Shown: positions 1-12,173 of the stretch, piece by piece | How positions within the stretch are numbered: position 1 is the first letter of the stretch | How the letters are laid out: the number at the start of each line of letters is the position of its first letter | NCBI GenBank assembly: GCA_002964805.2 | Contig: PUDQ02000001.1 | Coordinates: 1,202,001 to 1,266,000 of the forward strand | Reading direction: 5' to 3' | DNA from: Trametes villosa | Lineage: Eukaryota > Basidiomycota > Agaricomycetes > Polyporales > Polyporaceae | DNA: 64,000 bases | Position numbers and translations under genes: made by a program | Notes under the pieces: generated by a model | Told to the model about the DNA's origin: nothing | The model's input: only the letters and a program-made list of their open reading frames with translations | Database searches by the model: none

Positions 1-838
1 GACCGCGAACTCCTGCAGGCCGCCGCCCTCGCCCCCAGGCCCGAACACGAGCCGCTCGGACTCGTAGTGGCGCTCGGAGATCGGGATGAACACGCCCCAG
101 AATTTCTCCGGGGAGGAGAGCGGCGGGGGCGGGGTGAGGTACGCGGCGGCGAGGTGTGTGAGGAGCGCGGGCGGGTGTGCGATAAGGTGCGTGAGCGTGG
201 GCGAGAAGCGCGTTTGGGTGAGGATGGGGAGGAGCGGGGAGGGGCAGAGGAGGTGCAGGATGAGGCGCGAGGTACCTGTAGGATGATGAAGCGTCAGTAT
301 GTCTGGCGCGAGGAGGTGGTTGGTAGGTACTTGCCGCCGCGGGCGCGTATGATGGCCAGGAGTTCGGACAGGAGACGGGTAGTCTCTGATATAGAATCAA
401 TGTCGGATAGTAGCGTATCGGCGGAGTCTATGATGACGTTCACAGGTCCTGCAGGGACTGGGCGCATATATACAGTCAGAACTCGGGAAGCGATGTAGCG
501 CGACCACAGTGCTTACCGGACTGGACGGCTTCGAGCACCGTACTCCTCAACGAGGAGGCTGCGTTTTGATATTCGTCGGAGTCATATTCGTATCCGGGAA
601 CATATCCTGTCCTATCCAAGACGCGTACGTTTTCGCGCGTTGCACTAGGAGAATCCAGGAAACTAGAGGGTGGGTAGAGGAAACAGAGCAAGACGGTTGT
701 TTCGCGCGTCCGCTCGCTCGCGTTCTTCGCCACCGCGCGCACAATCGGAAGACATGTTTGCGCTGAAGACGACTGCAGCAAGAGAAGATGCTGGTTGCGC
801 GCGGGCTGCGCGATGGCGGAGGAAAGGAGGGACGGCAT
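1..838 (-). CDS. ELP5: Elongator complex subunit Elp5, 3' end cut by window edge
   Basis: Elp5 is part of the Elp4-5-6 ring of Elongator, which supports modification of the tRNA wobble uridine. Three exons join in one frame: 838-517, 457-335 and 275-1. The protein starts MPSLLSSAIAQPARNQHLLL, then reads through LDRTGYVPGYEYD, VNVIIDSADTLLSDIDSI and LLSELLAIIRARGGTSRLIL, and ends at the edge with PEKFWGVFIPISERHYESER. This is the order seen in fungal Elp5, including the RecA-like beta strand VIIDS. The ATG at 838 was chosen because residues upstream of it do not look conserved. The first intron (458-516) is GT-AG. The second (276-334) works only with a GC donor (GCAAGT); the nearby GT option puts the conserved next exon out of frame. 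The C-terminal part lies outside the window. Family call is from motif order, not a database search. Confidence 0.8.
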
Positions 839-1272
839 TTTCAGATGGCTCGCGCCCGCGCGCACGACTGGATGTGCAGATCTTGCAAGGATCTCCGAGA
901 AACTCGGAGAGCCGTCGGCTAACCTGAACGCGGGGTCGCGCCGGTCGGGCTCTCTTGTCCCTCTTCCCATGACTTTCGCTGCATGGGAGTTCGAAACTCG
1001 CAATAGATAGCTGCGCGTGTTGCACTGGTTGCGAACGAACCCTGGAAGGACTACTCGGGGAGAGGTGCTGTAAACCTGACACTACTTATTCTAGCGCGAT
1101 CCACCTCAAGGCTCACGCAACAGGTACCACACTCCCCGTCGAGTTACACTGCCGACCTCGCCACAGCGACTGTATGATGGCTACAAACGTACGCATACCC
1201 GCAATTTATAGTCAAATATGGTACTCAGGCCATCCATTGTATCAGCAGGTTCTCGTCCCCGTGGATCACTCC

Positions 1273-2491
1273 ATGGAGGCACTCCCTGCAACTTCGCGCA
1301 TTCGCAAGATATACCCCGAGGACCTGTTCCCAAACGGCACCCAAGTCTGCTATAACCTCAGAGAAATCTGCAACATTGACGCGTGTCCGTGTAGGAGCCT
1401 ACGCCCCACTTCCCCATGGTCGCGTCCGGTACTGGATCCTGGGTCCCGAGGATGGTACCAAGGTGGGCCCATCCGCGAAACCGTTGTAGTAGCAATTGTC
1501 CGGAAGCCTTGACCGCAACATGCAAATACAGGTTGTCCTTATTCACGGGATATCCACCCCTGGCGTAACGTGGAAGGAGATCGCTCCTTACCTCGCGGAG
1601 CGCGGCTTTCGAGTGCTTGTTTATGGTACGTACATACCCCCAGACCTGCATATATGCGCACTCATGATCAGCCACGCCCTCGGAGATTCATATGGCAAGG
1701 GCTACTCTGAGGCTCCAAAGACGACTTTCGATGCGACCCTGTTCGTTGTGCAGCTGGCGCTCCTACTGCAGTACGTTCACTGGGAGGCCGCGCACATCGT
1801 CGGCTTCTCGATGGGTGGGGGTATCGCGGCTGCATTTGCCGCGTCCGTACCGCACCTCGTTGCGGGGAAGGTCGTGTTCATCTCTGCTGCCGGTCTTCTC
1901 GAGGTGCGTCCGATATACCATCTCGACGGCGCGCATGACCTAACGCTTGAGTAGCGTGCTCACGCACCCAATCCCGTACGATCTCCTACCTTCGCACTCT
2001 CACTCCTCCCTGACCGGCGTGCAACAGCGAGTACACGTCCCAATCCCGGAACATGCAGAGGTGGGCACCGTAGGCCACTTCGAAAAGTCCAGCAGTCTGA
2101 CACCAGGGACAGCTCCGCAACCTGCAATCCAGCGAGTTGCCCGGCTACAAGCGCAGCCTCCAGTCCTGCTTCGAGGTCGGGCCGATCCGCGGCCTCGAGA
2201 CCGCGTACGACACGGTCGGCAAGATTACTGTGGGGCCGGCGCAGCAGCACCTGCAAGTGCTCGTTATTCATGTAAGTCTGCTCGGGGATTGGCGTCGGCT
2301 TGTACAAGAGATTGAACATACCTATTCAGGGTACCGAGGACGGCATCGTTCCGTATGGCGAGGCGGGTAAAATCAAGGCGAGGGTGCCCCAGGCGGAGGT
2401 GGTCACCGTGGAGGGCGCCGCGCATAACTTGGTGATCCAGGACGGGCACTGGCAGATTGTGGCTGAGAACCTTGCTCGGTTCTTGAAGTAG
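1273..2491 (+). CDS. alpha/beta hydrolase fold protein
   Basis: A single-domain serine hydrolase of the alpha/beta fold; substrate unknown. Joined exons give MEALPATSRIRKIYPEDL at the start, then PHGRVRYWILGPEDGTK, VVLIHGISTPGVTWK (oxyanion-hole HG), DSYGKGYSEAP, the nucleophile elbow GFSMGG, the acid region GTEDGIVPYGEAG and the catalytic His in VEGAAHNLVIQDG. Clear GT-AG introns are 1463-1531, 1626-1685 and 2272-2329. Between 1904 and 2112 the frame is kept by three more short introns (1904-1954, 1976-2027, 2059-2112), which give a shorter lid region than usual; this part is the least certain. The first intron appears to be 1337-1394 with a weak GC donor (GCACCC). With it the protein reads FPNGAYAPLPHGRVRYW, and no GT donor gives this frame. 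All catalytic elements are present, so I treat the gene as intact. Confidence 0.75.
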
Positions 2492-2657
2492 AGATCTCAG
2501 AGGGGCTGTAGGTGCTGTACGATATCCAATGCGCTTGCGAGACGGACATCATCAATACGACGACGCAATTATTATGACCACCCAGATATGAACACAACAG
2601 GGGAGCTAACGCGAGACACTAGTACATCCCCGGGAGGCCGCTCCGCCCAAGGGCTCG

Positions 2658-3563
2658 TCATCGCTTCTCCTGCGAAGCGTCCCATCGATTCCTGTCAAGG
2701 ATTCTGACGCTCTGCTGCCACCGCAGAGTCCCGACCCTATCCGCCTTCTTCTCCAGCTCGAACCCATGCTTGCGCAACGCCTCCCCGACGTACTTGCGGA
2801 GGGATGACTCCGTCGCGCGTACCCCTTGGAGGGTAGGGTCTGCCGAGAACGCATGCTTCAGCGCGTGCTCGAGCAGGTCGTCTTGCATGCCCGCGGGGCG
2901 GTACGCCTCATCGACATAGAAGTGGCGGATGGTCGCGACCTTGGAGGTGCCCTTGGACATCTGGACCTGCCCGCTCCAGTCCTTCTGGATCGAGCCGGCG
3001 GTGACCTGCTCGTCCGCGTCCGCATCGAGGGAGGCGTCGAGGGCGATCATGCCCACGAAGCGCCCGCCATAGTCTAGGATCCAGAATCCGGAGGAGGGCG
3101 AGCGAGAGTAGTAGGCGGGGATGTCGACCAGGTCCGGTCGGCGGAGGACGTGTGCAGAGCGCTCGTCAAAGCCCCACCGGTTTAGCCTACAGACAGGGGT
3201 CAGCATGGGATATGCACAACGCGGGGGATAGGCTCACCAGTCAATCGCGAACATGAAGACGATGGACAGCACGCCGAAGGCTGGGATCGGTGTGAGGTAT
3301 CCAAAAATGCCCTGCTCAGGCTGTGGCCACCAGTTCATGTACTGCACGAACACGCTGGACAGCCCGACCCATAGTGCAAGCACCAAGGGGTTTCTGTACA
3401 CTGTGCGGCGCAGCGTCAGTTACTGCACACCAAGTAGGTCACACGACATACGTTTTCTGTTCGCAATGGCGATGGGCTCCATCTCGGCTTTGCCGACCGC
3501 GAAGAGGACGAGCCTGCGGTCGGCGGTCTCGACGGGGCGTATTCTCGCTGCTGGCTCAACCAT
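2658..3563 (-). CDS. GNAT-family N-acetyltransferase with N-terminal membrane segments
   Basis: A predicted acetyl-CoA dependent N-acetyltransferase of 267 residues. Exons are 3563-3452, 3400-3238 and 3186-2658, and both 51-nt introns (3401-3451, 3187-3237) are GT-AG. After a short basic N-terminus come two hydrophobic stretches, roughly residues 40-55 (LVLALWVGLSSVFVQYM) and 68-90 (LTPIPAFGVLSIVFMFAIDW). They fit a hairpin membrane anchor as in NAT8-type enzymes. The soluble part has the GNAT core: FWILDYGGRFVGMIALD, then the strand ATIRHFYVDEAYRPAGM leading into the acetyl-CoA loop, and a C-terminal helix with LRKHGFELEKK. The gene shares a short upstream region with the divergent dienelactone hydrolase gene beginning at 3851. 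The acceptor substrate cannot be told from the sequence. Confidence 0.8.
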
Positions 3564-3850
3564 GGCTGCTGTCGTCGTGGGCGGTGCGATGGGGCGAGCG
3601 GTGCGCCGCAGATAGACGGGGCGGTATATATACGCGTCCAGGAACGAGCATGGCAGATGAAAACTCGAGAGAGACAGTGCCGCCAAGTCTGCGCACGTTC
3701 GTCGACAGTCCAGGGTCCTTCTCTTCTCTACCCACGTTCCACGTGATCGACGCGTCGCGTATATCGGCCGCGTCCCGGGCGCCTCTTTCGCGATCGCGCC
3801 CTGATCAGGACGACGACAGACACAGCAAGGGTCATTCCACACCTAGCAGG

Positions 3851-5367
3851 ATGCTCATCACCAAGACGTACCACGATGTCCCCACAAAGCTCGACCCCAA
3901 CGGTCGCCCTATCCGCATCTTCGTGATTGCGCCGAACGTCCCTGGCTATCCGAACGCCAAGTTCCCCGGTGCGCAGGATCCCGATGGTCTTGCCTGTCCT
4001 CTGTGCTCACCATACTCGGCCACGCAGGTGTGGTCGTGTTCAGGTACATCGTACCCATAAGCAGGCGTATAGCACGCGCTGAACCCTCATCAGCGAGATC
4101 TACCAAGTGACTGGACCCGTCGAACGCTTCGCGGGTCAGATCGCCAGTCAGGGATTCGTAGTAGGCAAGTGCAGAGCACCCCAGCATGCGTCAAGCGTAC
4201 TGAACGGCACGCGATGTAGCTTGCCCGTCTACCTACCACGAGTTCGAGGGGCCCGAGGGGTTCCCCTACGACGTCGAAGGTAGGCCGGCGCGATCTCAGC
4301 GATCACGCTGTCTATGTGTACGCTGATGCACAACGCGCCCTAGGTACCGACAGGGGAAACAAATACAAGGCGAATAGCATCGCCGACTGCTACAGGACGC
4401 GTCCTGACGATTTATGACGCTAGATCGAGAAAGAAGTCGCCGCCTACGATGAAGTAAGCATCCTACACATCACAACGTACGGGCATGCGCTAAACTGTAG
4501 CCTGCCTGCAGGACGCAACGCTTGCCATCGATCTGCTTACCTCGCTGAAGAACTGCAACGGGCGGATTGCCTGTAGGTCCTTCTCTTGCCGAGCGTGCGA
4601 CCGAGAAGAGCGACTCTGACCGCGCTTATAGCGACCGGCATGTGCCTCGGAGGCCACTTGGTGAGATCCCTCCCTCCCTCGTAGTACCACGCCCTATTCT
4701 AACAAATACGTCGCTATACTTGCTAGGCTTTCCGTGTACGCACGCTTTGACGGTTCCGACACGCTACTACTCACCTGTGTCTGAAGGCTGCGTTCGACCG
4801 CCGCGTGCTCTCGTCCGTCTGCTTCTTCGCGACCGACGTGCACAGCGCGACGCTCGGGAAGGGCAAGAACGACAACTCGCTTGTGCGCGTCCGCAACGGC
4901 GAACTCACGGGCAGAGGCGAGGTTGTGGTACGTCGCTAGCGGGCTTCACTCACGCGGTGCTATCTAGCCTAACGATCCACCCTCGCAGATGATCTTCGGC
5001 AAGCAGGCACGTCGCAACTTCGGCAGCTCGGGAGGTCGTGCTGACCATTCTTGATAGGACACCCACGTACCTCGCGAGGGAAGAGACCTCATCCGCAAGA
5101 CCCTCGAAGACGCGAACGTCACAGCCTCCGTGCGTACTACCAGGGCCACCTCTGGCATACGCGTCGACTGACCTGATGCTGGTCCGTCAGTTCCTGGAGG
5201 TACAGGCGCAGCATGCGTTCATTCGCGACGAGTCGTCCAAAGGCCGTTGGGACGCAGCGCTCACGAGGTCGCTCTTCGGCTTCATGATGGAGGTGTTCGA
5301 TCGCACGGTGGGAAGGGACCTCGGCGAACGCGTCGACGACGGGAACAAGATCGAGCACGTTTGTTGA
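3851..5367 (+). CDS. dienelactone hydrolase family protein
   Basis: A cytosolic-type dienelactone hydrolase, a family that opens lactone rings in aromatic degradation and includes many general esterases. Exons read MLITKTYHDVPTKLDPNGRP, IFVIAPNVPGYPNAKFPG, VVVFSEIYQVTGPVERFAG, ACPSTYHEFEGPEGFPYD, TDRGNKYK, IEKEVAAYDE, the nucleophile motif TGMCLGGHL, then RVLSSVCFFATDVHSATLGK, MIFGKQDTHVPREGRDLI and FLEVQAQHAFIRDE, ending KIEHVC. The Cys-Asp-His triad is visible: Cys in GMCLGG, Asp in KQDTH, His in AQHAF. The gene is cut into about eleven exons by 50-60 nt introns. Two introns, 4165-4219 (GCAAGT) and 5007-5057 (GCACGT), must use GC donors to keep the conserved frame. A third, 4370-4423, seems to begin GCGAAT. 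The tiny exon near 4728 between the GHL and AAFDRR pieces is not resolved. Confidence 0.85.
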
Positions 5368-5707
5368 GAATATTTCTTGCTCTTGAAAATGCCGTCACTC
5401 TGTACCACTTGCAAATGTACCTGTTCTCATATCGATGCAGCCTTGACGCACGCGCGCACACACATGGGATGATGGAACAACGCTACAATGGTTTCGAACT
5501 TCTCATTCTCGACGCACAACAACGCAAGGACATTACTGAACATGGGCCGCCGGTCCAGCAAGGCCGACGGCGCGCTTCGTTATCGTGAATACAACAATGA
5601 TGGAGATGGTAGGAACACAGTTGCGAGAGTTAGAGATACCATGCGAGATGAGAGAACGGAAAGCGAGGAGGAAGGACCGAGGGAAAGAGAGACCGCGTCT
5701 AAGCCGT

Positions 5708-7456
<1,749 letters not shown>

Positions 7457-7469
7457 TTTTGATGAAGAT

Positions 7470-7644
7470 CTGCGACGAGGATTAGTACCGGCGGGCGATC
7501 AAGAGAGCGTCGGGTCGCTTGCTAGGGCACCGAGCCGGGTAGATAGCGGATGAGCGCGTAGCGATGTCGATCTCGCTAGCGCGCTCGCTTCCACCCACGC
7601 CCGATGACCCTTCAATGCGACCGCAACATAAAGATGGCACTCAC
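7470..7644 (-). other. probable 5'-leader intron of TEF1
   Basis: On the minus strand a GTGAGT donor at 7644 and a GTCGCAG acceptor at 7471/7470 bracket 175 nt, ending 13 nt before the TEF1 start codon. A leader intron at this place is common in fungal EF-1alpha genes. No transcript data were available, so this is inferred from the splice signals and position alone. Confidence 0.55.
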
Positions 7645-8401
7645 GCAAAAGAAAGTGTAAGGAAGTGGGGAGAGAGCGAGAGGGGAGGTGAGGGTAAGAA
7701 GAAACTCGAGGAGGAAGGGATTCTAAGGTTTATGTACCCTCGCGCGGGGCCCAAAATTTTTAGATGATCGATAGAGATCTTGCTGATTACAACCCTACAC
7801 CCAGGCTCAGTTTGCACCGGCCGGCTCCGCCGGTCCTCCGGAGTCACCGCCGGCCCCCCAGCCGGCGCGTCATTGGCCATAAACGCCGGCGCCTGTGAAC
7901 TTCCGGGCAAAAGGTGAGATCAAGATCTTCCGAGCCACCCGACCCGCAAGGTCCTCCCGTCCACGATCACCTCCGCGGCCCCAAGCAGACGCGGGGCGGA
8001 ATACATATCGCGTTTTCTATTGCACAGGGTTGGTAATAAACTATTCGGATACAGCGTACGGGCGACAAGAGATGTGGCGGTCAGAACATGTGGGGTCAAG
8101 AAGGAGACGATGCGATGGTGTCGATAACATTGTTGCGCGTACAGAGTGGTCATGAGCGAGCTGTAGATGAGTATCGCGTCTCGGAAGTTCCGGACGATGG
8201 ATGGATGGTGGAAAGATAGCGCCAAAGACGTGTAAGACTCGTCTAGAGGAACGCCTGCAGGACGCGAAGCCATCAGATAACATACTGTACACCTGCAAGG
8301 CAAACCGAATCAGCCTGACAGCTCTCGGCGACGTCTGATCGCCTGGGCGTAGATGCACTGCACGCACATTCCATGAGGGCCACTAGGGTTCAGGCAGCGG
8401 G
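7645..8401. other. intergenic region: TEF1 promoter and kinase 3' flank
   Basis: This stretch of about 750 bases lies between the divergent-side leader of TEF1 and the stop codon of the kinase gene. The part near 7645-7740 is purine-rich on the plus strand, so pyrimidine-rich on the TEF1 sense strand, as in many highly expressed fungal promoters. Around 7800-7870 there is a GC-rich block with repeated CCGGC words. I see no conserved coding frame. Confidence 0.4.
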
Positions 8402-10553
8402 TCATGAGTCCATACCCCATCCTTCGTGACCGCTCAGGAAGCGGCTCTGGAGGATTGTTTGGAACGATGGTCGCGCGCTGACTTCCACTTGTAAGCACGC
8501 TCGGACGAGCGCCGCGGCGTCCCCCAGCGCTCCGCCTCCGTCAGCTTCTTCGCCCTCCTTTTCCTTGCCGTCGGCGCAGCGTTCGTCTAGCGCGATAGAA
8601 GCACTAGCCAAAGGCGACTGAAGACCGCCCTGGGCTTCTGCAGCTGTCGTGAATGGACATTCCCCGACCAGCATCACGTAGGCGACGACGCCGAATGCCC
8701 AGACATCTTGCTCCTTCCCAAAGTATCGCTCGCCGCGAAGGATCTCTGGACCAGCGTAATCGAGGCTATATCGTCCCACTGATGAGAAGAGCGGCCCCAG
8801 ATATCGCGGGATGTCCACTCACGTGCCGCTGAATGTATCCCACCCGCCCTTCTTCACGAGGCCTGAACTGCCGAAGTCGATAAGAACGCACTTGCCGTCA
8901 GGCCCGAGGACCACGTTCTCATCCTTGATATCGCGGTGAACTGGGGTACTTCTCAGCGTCGAACTTTCCGCGTTGGCGACACACTCACCGATTCCTTTCG
9001 AATGCAAGAAGGCCATGGCGTCTGCGATTTGCCCGAGGTACGTTCGGATCATGTCTGGGGGAAGGCCATGGGGGAACCCCTCGACCAAGTCGAACAGATC
9101 CGTTGGCGGGGAGGGCTCGTCTGGCTTAGGCTCCGGGGTCGTCGAAGGGAGAACGAGGTAGTAGTAGTGGTTGTCCTCGAAGAAGTCGAGAAGGGGGCAG
9201 ATGTTCGGGTGGCCGCTCACGACCTTCCCCTCCACCCAGTCGTTGTGTACGTCCGGTTTGCTTCGGAGGGGGTCCCACGGGCGAGGCGGCGGTAAGACGT
9301 AATGCGTCGTGGAGATGGCTGACATGACATAAATTTCTATCGGGATCGTGCCAAACTTTGGGTGCCTCTTCCAGCAATCCGCGAGGATGCGCGACTTGAT
9401 GATTTGCTTGATGATAAGTGGCGGCTGCTCTCTAAGGTCAGAGAGGCGCGAATCTCAAAGACAAACACTGACTTACCCCCAACGTGCCGTCTTCCATCAT
9501 CTCCCTTGCACGTTTCACGAGACCGTACGCGCCTCGCCCAATCTCCCGTTCCACGACGAACTCGGAGATGCTTCGTTCCCCAAGTGTGCGCGTCTTTTCG
9601 TCCGGAGTAGGGGGGCCCGTACTGCTAGCGACGCTGAGGTAGCTAGCGGCGCTGTTGGTCCGCACTAGCCGCTGTGGGCCTGAAGGAAGCGGTGGGGACG
9701 GAGGTTCGATCGGGGCTATGGATACACGGCCGGCTATGAGGGAGACGCGCTGCTGCGACGATCTGCGGCGCATGCGGGGGAACTGGCTAGAGCGAGGCGA
9801 TGACGGCCTGCTGGAGAGAGGGCTCCGAGCCGATGAGCTACCTGGGACCCGAGGAGAGGTCGGCCTTGGGGACGCGGGGCGCGACGAGAAAGGGCGGGGA
9901 GAGGATGGTCGGGATTGTACTGGAGAGCGCGTGAGTGGCCCAGCGATGAAGCTACCTGAGCGCGGCGGCGAGAGAGGGGACAGAGACGTAGGAGGCGTGA
10001 TAGATGTGGAGAGCATTCCGACGCCATTGCTGGTAGCTGCAGATCGTGGCACTGCGGAAGTGCTCAACCACACTGGACGAGCTGGGCGCAGGGTGGTTGG
10101 TCGGTCGTTGGAAGAGCTAACAGCCCCTTTGGGGGAGTCGCCTTCCGGCTCGTGGTCGCTGCTGCTGTCCTCTGTGGCCTGGCTGTTCCACTGGAATCCT
10201 CGGCCGATTGAAGTGACGCCCCAGCTGTTCCCCACGCTCGCGGCGCGGTAGAGTCGAGGGCTGGTAGAGGGCGGTGGGATCCAGTCGTCATCGTCGAAGG
10301 AGAGGTCGACGGTCGGGGCAGCAAGCATGGCGTCTTTCAGGGAACGGAGGGCCTTTGCGCGGACGGCTGGCTTAGGAGAGGTGGCGGGAGCAGAGGAGGG
10401 AGGTGCTGAACGTGAGCGAGAAGGACGGAGTGGCTGCTGGTGAGACCGCGGCTGCTTGCACGTGGGTGGTGCTTTCCCGCCGAGCCGCGGCAGCCGGCTT
10501 GCTGCAGTCCACAAATATTCGTCTTCTGAGCTAGAGTCGTCTCCCGCACTCAT
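8402..10553 (-). CDS. serine/threonine protein kinase of the PAS-kinase (PASK/PSK) type
   Basis: A predicted protein kinase. The N-terminal roughly 350 residues are Ser/Pro/Arg-rich with no recognisable domain, including a run of SSRPSSPR-like repeats. The kinase domain follows: glycine loop IGRGAYGLVKRA, catalytic Lys in PPLIIKQIIKSRILAD, then the family-typical FGTIPIEIYVM, SGHPNICPLLDFFEDNHYYY, HRDIKDENVVL, IDFGSSGLVKKG, FSGTLDYAGPEILRG and DVWAFGVVAYVMLVGECPF. This pattern (KSRIL...GTIP.EI...FED) is the one in Psk1/Psk2-like kinases, which couple nutrient status to carbohydrate metabolism. The usual APE is GPE here. At least four introns are needed; one (8819 to about 8763) joins FSGT to LDYAGPE. 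The start at 10553 (MSAGDDSSSEDEYLW) is preferred, but an in-frame ATG at 10613 is possible. The gene is divergent from the eL32 gene. Confidence 0.8.
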
Positions 10554-11035
10554 GCTGCGAGCTGGTGGGAGTAGGAGGATGCGTCGCCGTCGCTGTCTCA
10601 ATTGCGGCTCCAATCGAGTCGCCTTCGTCGCACCAGGTGGTCACCCTTCTAAATTGCACTCCGTGCGAGCACGATAAGCCACAGGCGCCCGCGATCACGA
10701 TTTCGCAGGTATTCCCTTTCCGGCACCTCCGTCCCCACGTGGCACAGGCGCCCGCCCCCGAGCAGTGCAAGTGGATTTTGTGCAGCAGCTCCCATAGTAC
10801 GCCCCCCGCCAACGCCGTCCTCAAGCCCCGCGAAGTGTGAGTACGCCATGCCAGACCTCTGAATCGACGGCCCAGCATTCTAGGATCCCTCTGGTGCGAC
10901 TTTCGAGCGTGGATTCCGTTGGAAAGACGGTGGATGCGTCGTCTACGTGCCGGATGACCTTCTGTGCTGGGCTGCCTATCTGGACGATTCCCCCTTGCCG
11001 CTCGATTTCTCATCTGCTCTTGTCTACAGTCCACC

Positions 11036-11633
11036 ATGGTCAAGGTCCCCATCGTCAAGAAGCGCACCAAGCCCTTCAAGTGAGAGATCCTGCGCTGTCT
11101 ACCAGGGGAAGGCATACTGATCTCCGTGCAGGCGCCACCAGTCCGACCGCTACAAGAGCGTGAAGGAGGCATGGAGGAAACCCAAGGGTATTGACAACCG
11201 CGTCCGGCGTCGGTTCAAGGGCCAGCTGCCCATGCCCAAGGTATGCCCCCTGACATCGTACTGGGTGTCCCATTTACTGACCCATTTTCAGATCGGTTAC
11301 GGCAGCAACAAGAAGGTTCGCGACAACCGTACAATCCATAGGTATCCGGAGAGCTGACCCGCGCACATTCCAGACCCGTCACCTTCTTCCCAACGGCCTG
11401 AAGAAGTTCCTCGTCAGCAACGTCCGGGAAGTTGACCTTCTCCTGATGCACAACAAAAGCTTCGCGGCGGAGATTGCGCACAACGTCAGCAGCCGCAACC
11501 GGACACTCATCCTGGAGAGGTATGTTACATCTAGCTCATACGCCGTCAATCTTGATACGATGTCGTTTCTAGGGCCAAGGTCCTCGGCGTGAAGGTCACG
11601 AACTCTACTGCTCGTCTGCGGTCAGAGGAGTAA
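11036..11633 (+). CDS. RPL32: 60S ribosomal protein eL32
   Basis: Structural protein of the large cytosolic ribosomal subunit, 127 residues, matching the usual length. Five exons: 11036-11079, 11132-11240, 11292-11315, 11374-11519 and 11573-11633, all bounded by GT-AG. The joined protein reads [95 protein letters not shown] and ends [11 protein letters not shown]. The third exon is only 24 nt. A pyrimidine-rich tract ending CTACAG sits just before the start codon and could be the acceptor of a leader intron. No snoRNA boxes were evident in the short introns. Confidence 0.96.
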
Positions 11634-12173
11634 AAGGTCGCGCTCGGTATCGCTGTTGTCTCATTTGCTGTCCTTTCCACCCATGTATCCATTTGACTAT
11701 GCCAGAGATAATCGACATGCGACCATGTTTCAGGCCCATAAATTATTCATCCATGCGAGGTTTACGATGGTTTGGCGGAAGCCGGACCCGCTTCCGCCAA
11801 ACCCCAAAGCCCCCTTCACGCACCACTGTTACTGTGCTCGTCGTACCAACCACCGTTCTCCACCCTGCCCTGTCAGAGCACGTCCGAGTGAGCTTGAGAG
11901 CGATCCGAATCGTCGCCGAGAGACTTCCTAAGAGACACGGCACGTGTTGATCCGCCTATATCTGGACTCGGTCGACTGTGTAACGATAGTTCTGCACGAT
12001 ATCTGACGTCGCCACTGACTGCACGACGTGGTTAAAGCTCTACCCAGTGATCCCAGCATCTTTGAGAGTACATAGAGCTGCTCCCCGGCCGCACTAAACC
12101 AAGTACTGTCATATCCCCTACCCTTCAACACCCACGCGCGCGGGACATCTTCAGCGCAATCATATCTTCCGAG
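11634..12173. other. intergenic region between RPL32 and the MEMO1 gene
   Basis: About 540 bases holding the 3' flank of RPL32 and the upstream region of the MEMO1 gene. I see an imperfect inverted repeat, GTTTGGCGGAAGCCGG followed by CGCTTCCGCCAAAC (around 11769-11803), which could fold into a stem. It may be a 3'-end or terminator structure. No protein frame or RNA gene was recognised. Confidence 0.35.

Noticed and set aside
1904..2112. Possible frameshift or pseudogene in the alpha/beta hydrolase
   Set aside because: Three short introns with usable splice sites keep the frame, and the catalytic motifs on both sides are intact.
4690..4790. Broken exon in the dienelactone hydrolase after GMCLGGHL
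   Set aside because: A very small exon is probably hidden here. I could not place it with certainty but see no clear lesion in the gene.
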